From the NCBI GenBank assembly GCA_003142615.1, contig PLMW01000077.1:80706-115785 (forward strand): a DNA stretch of 35,080 nucleotides. Reading direction: 5' to 3'. This DNA is from Opitutia bacterium. GTDB lineage: Bacteria > Verrucomicrobiota > Verrucomicrobiia > Opitutales > Opitutaceae. Shown piece by piece: positions 6,972 through 16,425 of this stretch. The translations under genes were made by a program, and so were the position numbers. Within the stretch, counting starts at the first letter, position 1; each line of letters opens with the position of its first letter. The notes beneath the pieces are model-generated. The model did no database searches. It saw nothing but the letters and a program-made list of their open reading frames with translations, and had not been told where the DNA came from.

Positions 6972-9095
6972 TTAAAATCCCAGTGTGCGGCCGCCCTGAA
7001 AGACGACGAAACACACGAGCCACGCCGTGCCCGTCATGTAGGCGGTCTGGAAGAGCGGCCAGCGCCAGGAGTTGGTTTCGCGCTTCACGACGACCACCGT
7101 GCTCATGCATTGCATCGCAAAGACGTAGTAGATCATGAGCGTGAGGCAGACGAGCGGCGTGAAGAGCGGCCGGCCGTCGGGCCAGATGGCGGCCTTCAGT
7201 GCTGTCCGCAACGGGGTGATATCCGCGTGCTTGCCGCCTTCAAAGTGGTCCACGCTGAACACGACGGCCATGGAGCTGACAAACACCTCGCGGGCGGCGA
7301 ACGAGGTGACGAGACCGATGCCGATGCGCCAGTCGAAGCCGAGCGGCTTGATCACCGGTTCAAGCACGCGCCCCGCGGTGCCGGCGAAGCTGTGGGCGAT
7401 CTGCTCCTGCGGTGTCGCGCTGCCGGGATGCCGGGGATACGCGGTGAGAAACCACAGCACGATTGAGATGCCGAGGATGATGGTGCCGGCCCGGCGTAGG
7501 AACAGGCCGGCGCGTTCGAGCATGTGAAACAGCACGTCCTTCATTCGTGGCAGACGGTAGGGCGGCAGTTCCATGATCATGAGCGGCGGCTCGCCCTTGA
7601 GCAGGTATTTCTTGAACAGCCACGCGAAGCCGAACGCGCCGAACGTGCCCAGGGCATACATGAGCAGCATGAGGCCCACCTTCGCCCCGACTGACACGCG
7701 GTCGCCCGGGAGCAGCGCGGCGATCATCAGCAGGTAGACCGGCAGCCGCGCCGAGCAGCTCATGAGCGGCGCCACGAGGATCGTCACGAGGCGGTCCTTG
7801 GTATCCTCGATCGTGCGCGTGGCCATGATGCCGGGGATCGCGCAGGCATACGAGCTGAGCAGCGGGATGAACGATTTGCCGTTGAGGCCCACGCGGCTCA
7901 TCAGGCGGTCCATGATGAACGCCGCGCGCGCCATGTAGCCGGTGCTTTCGAGCAGGCCCAGAAAGAAAAACAGGATCAGAATCTGCGGGAGGAAGACCAC
8001 CACGCCGCCCACGCCCGCGATCGCGCCATCAGTGATGAGATCGCGCAGATCACCCGGCGGCATCACCCCCTTCACCCAGGCGCCGAGTGTGGCCACCTGC
8101 GCGTCGATCCAGTTCATCGGATACTCGGCCAGCGTGAAGATGGATAGGAACAGCACCGTCATGATTGCGCCGAGCACGAGCCAGCCCCACAACGGATGCA
8201 CGACGACACTGTCGATGCGGTCGGAGGCGCCCGGCCCGGTGCTGGCGGCGCGCTGCACCACCTCGGCACAAAGCCGGGTGATGGCGTCATAACGGCTTTT
8301 GACGAGCGTGCCCGACCAGTCGACCCCCTCGCCCTCCCAGCGTTTCTTCCAACCGGCGAGGATTGCGGAGGTGCGCTCGCTGAGGGGCATGGAGCCGGCC
8401 ACGCGCACGGGATTCTGGTCGGTGAGGAGCAGGAGCGCCTCGGCGCGGGCGATGAGCGGCTGCTTGCCGTCGTTTTCGACGAGGGAGGCCTGCAATTCGG
8501 CGACGGCGGGCGCGATGGGCGCGGGAATGTCCCACCGGTGGCGGGGCAGCGGCAGATCGGCGCGACTCATCGCCAGGCGCAGTTCGAGGACGCCCTTGCT
8601 GTTGACCGCCTCGCACGGAATGACGGGGATGCCAAGCTCGTGTTCGAGGCGGGCAACGCGCAGATCAAGGCCGGCGTTCGTGGCCAGATCCATCATGTTG
8701 AGCACGAGAATGACGGGCCGGCCGAGGTCGAGCACCTGATGTACGAGGTAGAGGTTTCGCTCGAGGTTGGTGGTGTCGACAATGCAGATGATGCGGTCGG
8801 GCTGCGCAATGTCGGCACGGCGACCAAAGAGCACATCACGCACAATGGCCTCGTCGGGCGAACGCGCCGCGAGCGAATAGGTGCCGGGCAGATCGATGAC
8901 GGTAATCGGGCGGCCGTGTTGCGAGTAGGTGGTGCCGATCTTCTTCTCGACGGTAACGCCCGGGTAGTTGCCAACCTTCTGTTTCAAGCCGGTGAGCGCA
9001 TTGAAGAGCGTGCTCTTTCCGCAGTTGGGGTTGCCGACGAGGGCGTAGACCGGTGAACGGCCTGGGCCGGCAGGTTTTTGAACGAATTCAGTCAT
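6972..9095 (-). CDS. feoB: ferrous iron transport protein B
   Basis: FeoB is the inner-membrane Fe(II) permease with a cytoplasmic G domain. The 707-residue product begins with the G domain: G1 GNPNCGKS (about 21-28), the switch region VGNYPGVTVEKK, G3 DLPGTYSL, and a G4-like VLNMMDL. The membrane part follows, with the two Gate motifs around LPQILILFFFLGLLESTGY and CSARLPVYLLMIAALLPG, and further helices to the C-terminus (MQCMSTVVVVKRE). Length is normal for the family. I chose ATG at 9095 (MTEFVQKPAG); the longer frame to 9125 adds a leader of doubtful value. It is preceded by two feoA genes and followed by the Cys-rich small protein, forming one iron-uptake operon. Confidence 0.97.
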   Translation of the reverse strand: MTEFVQKPAGPGRSPVYALVGNPNCGKSTLFNALTGLKQKVGNYPGVTVEKKIGTTYSQHGRPITVIDLPGTYSLAARSPDEAIVRDVLFGRRADIAQPDRIICIVDTTNLERNLYLVHQVLDLGRPVILVLNMMDLATNAGLDLRVARLEHELGIPVIPCEAVNSKGVLELRLAMSRADLPLPRHRWDIPAPIAPAVAELQASLVENDGKQPLIARAEALLLLTDQNPVRVAGSMPLSERTSAILAGWKKRWEGEGVDWSGTLVKSRYDAITRLCAEVVQRAASTGPGASDRIDSVVVHPLWGWLVLGAIMTVLFLSIFTLAEYPMNWIDAQVATLGAWVKGVMPPGDLRDLITDGAIAGVGGVVVFLPQILILFFFLGLLESTGYMARAAFIMDRLMSRVGLNGKSFIPLLSSYACAIPGIMATRTIEDTKDRLVTILVAPLMSCSARLPVYLLMIAALLPGDRVSVGAKVGLMLLMYALGTFGAFGFAWLFKKYLLKGEPPLMIMELPPYRLPRMKDVLFHMLERAGLFLRRAGTIILGISIVLWFLTAYPRHPGSATPQEQIAHSFAGTAGRVLEPVIKPLGFDWRIGIGLVTSFAAREVFVSSMAVVFSVDHFEGGKHADITPLRTALKAAIWPDGRPLFTPLVCLTLMIYYVFAMQCMSTVVVVKRETNSWRWPLFQTAYMTGTAWLVCFVVFQGGRTLGF

Positions 9096-9177
9096 CACGC
9101 GTGCCCCCGACAGATGCATGCCCAATGACCGGGGTTGAAAAGTTGGCGTGCCGCGATTTCATGGGTCAACGGATTGT

Positions 9178-9423
9178 TCATTGGCCACCGGCCAATTCTA
9201 CCACTACATGCTCCGCTTCGCTCTTCCGTAGCGTGAGGTTGTAACCGCGCACCCGAACCTCAAGTGGATCGCCGAGCGGGGCAGTGCGCATAAGCGTGAT
9301 GGCGGTGCCCGGCAGCACCCCCATCTCGCGAAGGCGGAGAAAAGCCGGGCCGTGCCCGGGAAATTCACGTATCGTGGCCCGGGCGCCGACCGGAAGCTGC
9401 GACAATTTGAGGGTGGAAGCCAT
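9178..9423 (-). CDS. feoA: ferrous iron transport protein A (second copy)
   Basis: The 81-residue product is a full FeoA SH3-like domain. It begins TLKLSQLPVGARATIREF, has the family turn FLRLREMGVLPGTAITLMR, and ends in the strand VRVRGYNLTLRKSEAEHVVV. FeoA is a small cytoplasmic protein thought to modulate FeoB. It lies 82 bases upstream of feoB and 33 bases downstream of another feoA. The two paralogues are clearly different in sequence, so they are not a recent duplication. Confidence 0.93.
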   Translation of the reverse strand: MASTLKLSQLPVGARATIREFPGHGPAFLRLREMGVLPGTAITLMRTAPLGDPLEVRVRGYNLTLRKSEAEHVVVELAGGQ

Positions 9424-9456
9424 GTACAGTCAGGCCGCGCCCCAAAGCGCGGGCTA

Positions 9457-9720
9457 TCATGCGCTGCCGCGAATGGGCTCGACCAAGATGTTCTGCGCAG
9501 CCCGGTTGCTCAGCGCCACCCGAGAGCCACAAAGCTGGCAGATCAACATGTGCTTGCCGGCGATTTTTTGGATGATCGCAGACTCGCAAAAACCCATCTC
9601 CCGGAGCCGTTGGCACAAGTCCGCCTTCCCATTCAACTCGGCGACGCGCCCCGGCATACCTGCGGGAAGCTCTGTAAGAGCCAGTCGTTTCTGGTGGATT
9701 TTCTTTGAGGAAGACGACAT
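9457..9720 (-). CDS. feoA: ferrous iron transport protein A (first copy)
   Basis: The 87-residue product is FeoA-like, with LALTELPAGMPGRVAEL, then LCQRLREMGFCESAIIQKIAG, then ICQLCGSRVALSNRAAQNILV. It carries more cysteines than the second copy (Cys in LCQRL, GFCES and ICQLCG), which could matter for metal sensing, but that is speculation. I chose ATG at 9720 (MSSSSKK) over the frame start at 9738. It is the first gene of the feo operon and sits 22 bases from a strong palindrome. Confidence 0.9.
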   Translation of the reverse strand: MSSSSKKIHQKRLALTELPAGMPGRVAELNGKADLCQRLREMGFCESAIIQKIAGKHMLICQLCGSRVALSNRAAQNILVEPIRGSA

Positions 9721-9742
9721 GAGCGGCAACAAGAGCAAAGTG

Positions 9743-9757
9743 AACTGAGACTCAGTT
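9743..9757. promoter_or_regulatory. 7-1-7 palindrome upstream of feoA, candidate Fur-type operator
   Basis: The sequence AACTGAGACTCAGTT is a perfect inverted repeat of seven bases around one central base, 22 bases upstream of the first feoA start. The 7-1-7 geometry equals that of classical Fur boxes, and the TGAGA/TCTCA core resembles Fur sites in several Gram-negative bacteria. Its place before an Fe(II)-uptake operon is where such an operator is expected. The regulator itself is not in the window. Confidence 0.5.
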
Positions 9758-9826
9758 TCAACTTAAATCACCTGATATGTTCCTTAGTCTTGTTAGATTT
9801 GGTTATTGAAGCTTCAGGAAGGCAAT

Positions 9827-9851
9827 AGGTAACACAATTTTGCTGTTACCT
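9827..9851. repeat. 8-bp inverted repeat with 9-nt loop
   Basis: AGGTAACA is followed by CAATTTTGC and then TGTTACCT. It lies between the divergently placed feo promoter and the 3' end of the small hypothetical gene, about 17 bases after that gene's stop. It could be a weak terminator or operator. No T tract follows on either strand, so I do not call it a terminator. Confidence 0.4.
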
Positions 9852-9867
9852 CGTTCCTCCTGGTTAA

Positions 9868-10197
9868 TCAATTTACGCAAGGATTGTGATAAATCCCAAG
9901 TTTCGTCGTCGTTTCTTCTTCGTTTTTCTCTGATGGCAGCCCTTCAAGAGGGGCGAACCGTTCTGAGGAAAAACCAAGCTCCTGCTGACCGGCATGAAAA
10001 GGATCGGGTGGGTTATGCAGTTCTTTGAGCAATAGTCCGACCGTGGCCGAATCGCCACCATGCAAAACTTTCTCACGACCAAGAAACACTTCACGAATGG
10101 TATACGTCGTCCCCTTCACTGGAAGCTGGGTGTAAATCACCCGGATAAAATCGGCAAAGGTGTCGTTGATACAGACAACTTTCTGCCCCTGAAGCAT
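9868..10197 (-). CDS. conserved-looking small hypothetical protein
   Basis: The 109-residue product begins MLQGQKVVCINDTFADFIRV. It contains a threonine-rich strand segment, GTTYTIREVFLG, and a proline-rich stretch, LKELHNPPDPFHAG, followed by LGFSSERFAPLEGL. The last 20 residues are charged and disordered-looking. It has no signal peptide, membrane segment or known catalytic motif. The alternating strand pattern up to about residue 60 suggests a small beta-rich (SH3- or PUA-like) domain; this is a guess. Base composition is clearly AT-richer than the flanking genes, a possible sign of later acquisition. The ATG at 10197 has no obvious ribosome binding site. Reading-frame quality and the domain-like character support a real gene. 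Confidence 0.65.
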   Translation of the reverse strand: MLQGQKVVCINDTFADFIRVIYTQLPVKGTTYTIREVFLGREKVLHGGDSATVGLLLKELHNPPDPFHAGQQELGFSSERFAPLEGLPSEKNEEETTTKLGIYHNPCVN

Positions 10198-10385
10198 GAC
10201 TAGGATAATCTAGCACGGCAGATGCAAAGGTCACGGCGAGACTGAGAAATCGAAATCTTCAGCTCTCCCGGTTCTCCTCCTTGGGCTTCCGGGGGATCGG
10301 AGAAATCTCGTGGCCGTGTCCTCACTTTACCCAACTCGCTGTCAAATTTCATTCACACCGCCCCAAAGACGGCTTTACTGATGGC

Positions 10386-12059
10386 ATGACTGCATCATCC
10401 GTCGATGACGGCCTTAATCCGCATGGAGGCCCAATCTTCCCCCGGGGTCACGCCCTGCTGACCAACTCCCTGCTCAATAAAGGAACGGCTTTCACCGAGC
10501 GTGAACGCGACACGATGGGTCTGCGCGGCCTGCTGCCACCGCGGGTATTCACCATCGAAGAGCAGCTGCATCGCGTGTACGGCAATTTCCGCCGCAAGCC
10601 GGATGCGCTCGAAAAATACATTTTCCTGACCACCCTGCAAAATCGCAACGAGACTCTCTTCTACAAACTAGTGCAGGAGCATGCGGAAGAGATGATCCCC
10701 ATCATCTACACCCCGACGGTTGGTCAGGCCTGTCTCGAATACGGCGCCATTTTCCGCCAGCCCCGCGGCCTTTTCATCAGCATCCGCGAACGCGGCCGCG
10801 TCGCGGAGATTCTGCGCCACTGGCCGCACCCGGACGTGCGCATGATCGTCGTGACTGACGGCGAGCGCATTCTCGGCCTCGGTGATCTGGGCGCGCTCGG
10901 CATGGGCATTCCCGTCGGCAAGCTCTCGCTCTACACGGCCTGCGCGGGTCTGCATCCCTGCTACTGCCTGCCCATCACCCTGGACGTCGGCACCGACAAC
11001 ACCAAGCTGCACGAGGATCCGCTGTATATCGGACTCAACCAGAAGCGCGTACGCGGCGCCGAATACGACGCGTTCGTCCAGGAGTTCGTTGAGGCCGTCC
11101 AGCAAACCTACCCTAAGGCGCTGCTTCAGTGGGAGGATTTTGGCAACACCAACGCCTTCCGCCTGCTCCACCAGTATCGCCACAGAATCTGTAGCTTTAA
11201 TGATGACATCCAGGGCACGGCCTCCGTCGCCCTGGCCGGCATTATGGCGGGGCTGCGGCTCGCCGGCGGGCACCTGCGCGATCAGAAACTGCTCTTCTTT
11301 GGCGCGGGCGAAGCAGGGACCGGCATCGCCGACCTTCATGCAGCCACGGTCCGGCTGGAAGGTCTCAGCGAAGCTGAGGCGCGCGCGCGTTGCTGGTTTG
11401 TCGACTCCCAGGGACTGGTCGTGCGGAGCCGCCTCGGCAAACTTGCCGGGCACAAGGTGCCTTACGCCCACGATCACCCCTTTGTCGCGACCTTGGCTGA
11501 GGCCATCGAAACCGTGAAACCCACGGTGCTGATTGGTGTTTCGGGCCAGGCGCGCGCTTTCAACCGCGACATCGTCGCCCGAATGGCCGCGCTCAACCAA
11601 CGCCCGATTATTTTCGCCCTGTCGAATCCAACCTCGAAGGCGGAATGCACCGCGGAGGAAGCCTACCAGTGGACCGGGGGACGCGTGATCTATGCGAGCG
11701 GCAGCCCCTTCCCCCCGGGAACATTCGGCGGCCAACCCTATGTGCCGGGCCAGGGTAATAACGTCTATATCTTCCCGGGTGTCGGCTTGGGTGCGCTGGT
11801 CTGCGAAGCCACGCAAATTACCGATGAAATGTTCCTGACCGCCGCCAAGACCCTGGCCTCCACGGTGACGGCGGAGGACCTGGCGCTCGGCCGCATTTAC
11901 CCGGCGATCTCAAATATCCGTGAAGTCTCCATCCAGATCGCCGCCGCCGTGGCCGAGGAGGCCCACCGCGCGGGTCTTGCACGCCGGCCGCGTCCGGCCG
12001 ATCTCGTGGAGGATATTCGCACCCGCATGTTCGAGCCCAACTATCGGGATTACGTCTGA
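10386..12059 (+). CDS. maeA: NAD-dependent malic enzyme (oxaloacetate-decarboxylating)
   Basis: The enzyme oxidatively decarboxylates malate to pyruvate and CO2. The 557-residue product is of the large (MaeA/SfcA, eukaryote-like) type. It has the catalytic-tyrosine motif MIPIIYTPTVG (Tyr about 108), VTDGERILGLGDLG, the metal ligands in LLQWEDFGNTNAF (Glu250, Asp251) and FNDDIQGTASV (Asp273/274), and the nucleotide-binding GAGEAGTGIA (about 306-315). A second Rossmann-like stretch includes SNPTSKAECTAEEAY. ATG at 10386 (MTASSVDDGL) is chosen. The frame is open upstream to 10281, but that part is repeat-poor, unfamily-like sequence. Cofactor preference for NAD is inferred from family, not from a single residue. 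Confidence 0.93.
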   Translation: MTASSVDDGLNPHGGPIFPRGHALLTNSLLNKGTAFTERERDTMGLRGLLPPRVFTIEEQLHRVYGNFRRKPDALEKYIFLTTLQNRNETLFYKLVQEHAEEMIPIIYTPTVGQACLEYGAIFRQPRGLFISIRERGRVAEILRHWPHPDVRMIVVTDGERILGLGDLGALGMGIPVGKLSLYTACAGLHPCYCLPITLDVGTDNTKLHEDPLYIGLNQKRVRGAEYDAFVQEFVEAVQQTYPKALLQWEDFGNTNAFRLLHQYRHRICSFNDDIQGTASVALAGIMAGLRLAGGHLRDQKLLFFGAGEAGTGIADLHAATVRLEGLSEAEARARCWFVDSQGLVVRSRLGKLAGHKVPYAHDHPFVATLAEAIETVKPTVLIGVSGQARAFNRDIVARMAALNQRPIIFALSNPTSKAECTAEEAYQWTGGRVIYASGSPFPPGTFGGQPYVPGQGNNVYIFPGVGLGALVCEATQITDEMFLTAAKTLASTVTAEDLALGRIYPAISNIREVSIQIAAAVAEEAHRAGLARRPRPADLVEDIRTRMFEPNYRDYV

Positions 12060-12072
12060 CTCGCCTCGCCGG

Positions 12073-12119
12073 CGCGGGCCGCGTCAGCATTATGAAAGCT
12101 TTTTATGTTTCGGCCCGCG
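12073..12119. repeat. 9-bp inverted repeat after the malic enzyme gene
   Basis: CGCGGGCCG (12073-12081) and CGGCCCGCG (12111-12119) are perfect inverted copies separated by 29 bases. The spacer contains AAAGCTTT followed by a T-rich stretch. It may be a large stem-loop in the malic enzyme 3' end or in the glutamate dehydrogenase leader. No T tract follows the right arm. Confidence 0.4.
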
Positions 12120-12230
12120 ATTACTAACTGGCCCAGAGCCCGAAATTGTATTGTCGCGACCAGAGACGAGTTGGAGTCTTCCCCCGTTTTGTGCCAGCCC
12201 GTTTCCGGACCAAGCTGTGACAGATACTGA

Positions 12231-13628
<1,398 letters not shown>

Positions 13629-13641
13629 GGACTTTGTTTAT

Positions 13642-13674
13642 GGGCGCGCCGCTCACCGGCACGGCCCTCTTTTT
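13642..13674 (+). terminator. probable rho-independent terminator of gdhA
   Basis: Fourteen bases after the gdhA stop, GGGCGCGCCG, CTCAC, CGGCACGGCCC forms a GC-rich stem with one bulge and one mismatch. It is followed by TCTTTTTG. The stem is imperfect but the T run is in the right place. Confidence 0.55.
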
Positions 13675-13742
13675 GTAGTGTCGGTGTCGCGGCGGCAGTT
13701 TAAATTGAAGGCAGGCCGGAAGCCTGTGCCATCCCCATTGTC

Positions 13743-16304
13743 ATGCCCTCCCCTTCCTCCACCTTCACCACCGGTCTTCCCGGGCTCGATCGGGTACTGC
13801 ATGGCATTGAGCCCGGCGACAACATCGTCTGGGAGGTCGAGGCGATCTCTGAATACCAGGAACTCGTCGTTCCTTACGCCGCCGCGGCTAAAGCGGCTGG
13901 CCGGCATCTCATCTACTTCCGGTTTGCGAGCCACCCGCCGTTGCTGCCGGAGACGGCCGGCGCGGAGATCCACCAGATCGATCCCGCCGGGGGCTTCGAG
14001 AATTTCGTCCGCTGTGTTCACGCGGTGATTGAACAAGCCGGTCGCGGTGCAATCTACATCTTTGACTGCCTCTCTCCCCTGGCGGACACCTGGGGATCCG
14101 ATCAAAGTCTCGGCAACTTTTTCATGCTCACCTGCCCGCGGCTCCTGGATCTCGAGACGGTGACGTACTTCGGCCTGTATCGCGACCGCCACTCGCTTTA
14201 CGCGCTGGAACCCATCCGGGCCACGACGCAGTTCATGCTCGATGTCTTCCGTTTCGACGGGCGGCTTTATGTTCGTCCGCTCAAGGTGCAACACCGTTCG
14301 CGCGATGCGATGAACACCATTCACGTGCGGCACGGTGATATCTTCCTGCCCGTGAAGGACAGCGCCGTGCTGGCGCAGATCCTCTCGCGCACCCAATGGC
14401 CGCGGCTGCAGAGCGACCGCCGGATCGGCTACTGGCGGCGGCTGTTTCACGAGGCGCAGACCCTGGCGCAGGAATGCCGGGAGAACCGCTGCCCGCCGGA
14501 CCGGCGCGAGGAAATGCTGCGCCGGGTGCGCTGGGCCCTGCGCGTGCACCGCTCGGGCATTGCTCCGCTGGTCGAGCAGTTCCTGACGTTCGAGGATTTC
14601 CTCGCGATCCGCGATCGCATGATCGGCATCGGTTCCGTCGGCGGCAAGACGCTCGGCATGCTCGTGGCCCGCGCCATCCTGCGCGAACGCGATCCGGAAC
14701 TCGCGGCACGCCTCGAGGCGCACGATTCGTTCTTCGTGGGCGCCGAGGTTTTCATCTCGTTCCTCGTGCAGAACGGTGTGTGGTGGCTGCGCGAGCAGCA
14801 GAAGAATCCGGAGACCTTTTTAAAAGGACTGGAAGAAGGGCGCCGACTGATTCTCAACGGACACTTCCCGGGCGGCATCCTCGAACAATTCCAGGGCATG
14901 CTCGATTATTTTGGAGAGTCGCCCTACATCGTGCGCTCCAGCTCCATCCTTGAGGACGCGCGGGGAAACGCCTTCTCCGGCAAATATGAAAGCGTGTTCG
15001 TTGTGAACCGCGGTTCGCGGGAGAAGCGCATGGCGGCGTTGCTCGACGCCGTGCGTCGTGTGTACGCAAGCGTGCTCGACGAGGACACTCTGCTCTACCG
15101 CAAGCGCCGCGGCCTGCTCGAGAGCGAGGAGCGCATGGCGTTGCTCGTGATGCGCGTGTCGGGCGCCCCACACGGCCGGTATTACTACCCGCAGGCGGCC
15201 GGCGTGGGACTATCCTACAATCCGTATGTCTGGCATCCAGACATCGACCCCCGCGCCGGTGTCGTGCGCCTAGTGTTTGGCTTGGGTACGCGTGCCGTGG
15301 ACCGCTGTGATGACGATTACACGCGGCTGGTGGCACTCAACGCCCCCACCCGCCGGCCTGAGGCGAATTTCGAGGACGCACGCGAACACTGCCAGCGACG
15401 AATGGATTGTCTGGACCTGCGAAAGGGCGAGTTCGTTTCACTGCCCTTTCCAGAGGTTATCAGTGAAAAACCGGAATTCCCCCTCGAACACTATCTGTCC
15501 TACACCGCCGAGGGGTATCCTTGGATCACCTTTGACCGGTTGCTTACTGAAACTCCGGTGGCGGCGGACCTGCGCCGGATACTCATGCTACTCGAAGAGG
15601 CGTACGAGCATCCGGTGGACATCGAATTCACGATCAACTTTCTTGCCGACGGCACCTACCGGATTCACCTGCTGCAATGCCGCACTTTCCAGTTTCGGCG
15701 CGAAACCGGCGGCATGACCCCGACCGTGCAGGGAGCACAAACACGCTTGCTGACCGCGCATGGGGCGGTGATTGGCGTCAGCCGTGAGCAGCGGCTCAGT
15801 CGCCTCATCTACATCGTGACAGAGGCTTACGCCCGGCTGCCGGAAAGGGATCGCTACGCAGTGGCGCGGTTGATCGGTCGCCTTAACCAACTGCACCCGC
15901 CCGACGATCGCGGCCTCATGCTCATCGGCCCCGGTCGCTGGGGCACGCACAGCCCCTCGCTGGGGATTCCGGTTTCGTTCGCGGAAATCAGCCGGGCCTC
16001 CGTCGTCTGCGAGGTTGTGGCCATGCACGAGCGTCTCATCCCCGACGTCTCGCTGGGCACGCACTTCTTCAATGATCTGGTAGAGCACGACATGCTTTAT
16101 GTAGCTTATTTTCCCAACAAAACCGGTAATCAACTCGACACGGGATGGTTCCACGACACGCCCAACCGGCTGCTGGAACTGGAACCGACTGCGGGCAGTC
16201 TCGCCGAGGTTGTGCGCGTGATCGATTGCGATGCTACGGGCGGTCGCGTATGGCTGCGCGCCGATGCCACCGCGCAGGAAGCGCTCGTCTTCCGGACAGA
16301 CTGA
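13743..16304 (+). CDS. KaiC-like / PEP-synthase ATP-grasp fusion protein (PEP/pyruvate-binding domain protein)
   Basis: The 853-residue product joins two domains. Residues 1 to about 200 resemble a KaiC/RadA-type RecA fold: TGLPGLDRVLHGIEPGDNIV at the start, then YIFDCLSPLADTWGSD. The Walker A loop is replaced by VEAISEYQELV, so this half probably cannot hydrolyse ATP. From about 290 a PPDK/PEP-synthase nucleotide-binding domain follows, with GIGSVGGKTLGM (about 295-306) and YIVRSSSILEDARGNAFSGK (395 onward). The last part has GPGRWGTHSPSLGIPVSF (729 onward) and SLGTHFFNDLV. The phosphohistidine swivel motif and the TIM-barrel PEP domain of true PEP synthase are absent, so PEP synthesis is unlikely. 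It lies between gdhA and gltD; a regulatory or phosphotransfer role in central metabolism is possible but unproved. Confidence 0.9.
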   Translation: MPSPSSTFTTGLPGLDRVLHGIEPGDNIVWEVEAISEYQELVVPYAAAAKAAGRHLIYFRFASHPPLLPETAGAEIHQIDPAGGFENFVRCVHAVIEQAGRGAIYIFDCLSPLADTWGSDQSLGNFFMLTCPRLLDLETVTYFGLYRDRHSLYALEPIRATTQFMLDVFRFDGRLYVRPLKVQHRSRDAMNTIHVRHGDIFLPVKDSAVLAQILSRTQWPRLQSDRRIGYWRRLFHEAQTLAQECRENRCPPDRREEMLRRVRWALRVHRSGIAPLVEQFLTFEDFLAIRDRMIGIGSVGGKTLGMLVARAILRERDPELAARLEAHDSFFVGAEVFISFLVQNGVWWLREQQKNPETFLKGLEEGRRLILNGHFPGGILEQFQGMLDYFGESPYIVRSSSILEDARGNAFSGKYESVFVVNRGSREKRMAALLDAVRRVYASVLDEDTLLYRKRRGLLESEERMALLVMRVSGAPHGRYYYPQAAGVGLSYNPYVWHPDIDPRAGVVRLVFGLGTRAVDRCDDDYTRLVALNAPTRRPEANFEDAREHCQRRMDCLDLRKGEFVSLPFPEVISEKPEFPLEHYLSYTAEGYPWITFDRLLTETPVAADLRRILMLLEEAYEHPVDIEFTINFLADGTYRIHLLQCRTFQFRRETGGMTPTVQGAQTRLLTAHGAVIGVSREQRLSRLIYIVTEAYARLPERDRYAVARLIGRLNQLHPPDDRGLMLIGPGRWGTHSPSLGIPVSFAEISRASVVCEVVAMHERLIPDVSLGTHFFNDLVEHDMLYVAYFPNKTGNQLDTGWFHDTPNRLLELEPTAGSLAEVVRVIDCDATGGRVWLRADATAQEALVFRTD

Positions 16305-16425
16305 ACGCGTCCCACCGGCGAGACCCTGCTGGATTCCAGTCAAGGACGGCCGCAAATACCCCCCCGCTGAGGTCGGTTTTGGATCAGCGTCGATCCGAGT
16401 TCACCCGTGATTCCAAACTGACTGT

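Noticed and set aside
10668-11816. 382-residue minus-strand frame opposite the malic enzyme gene
   Set aside because: Antisense shadow of a clearly coding gene, with no recognisable family features.
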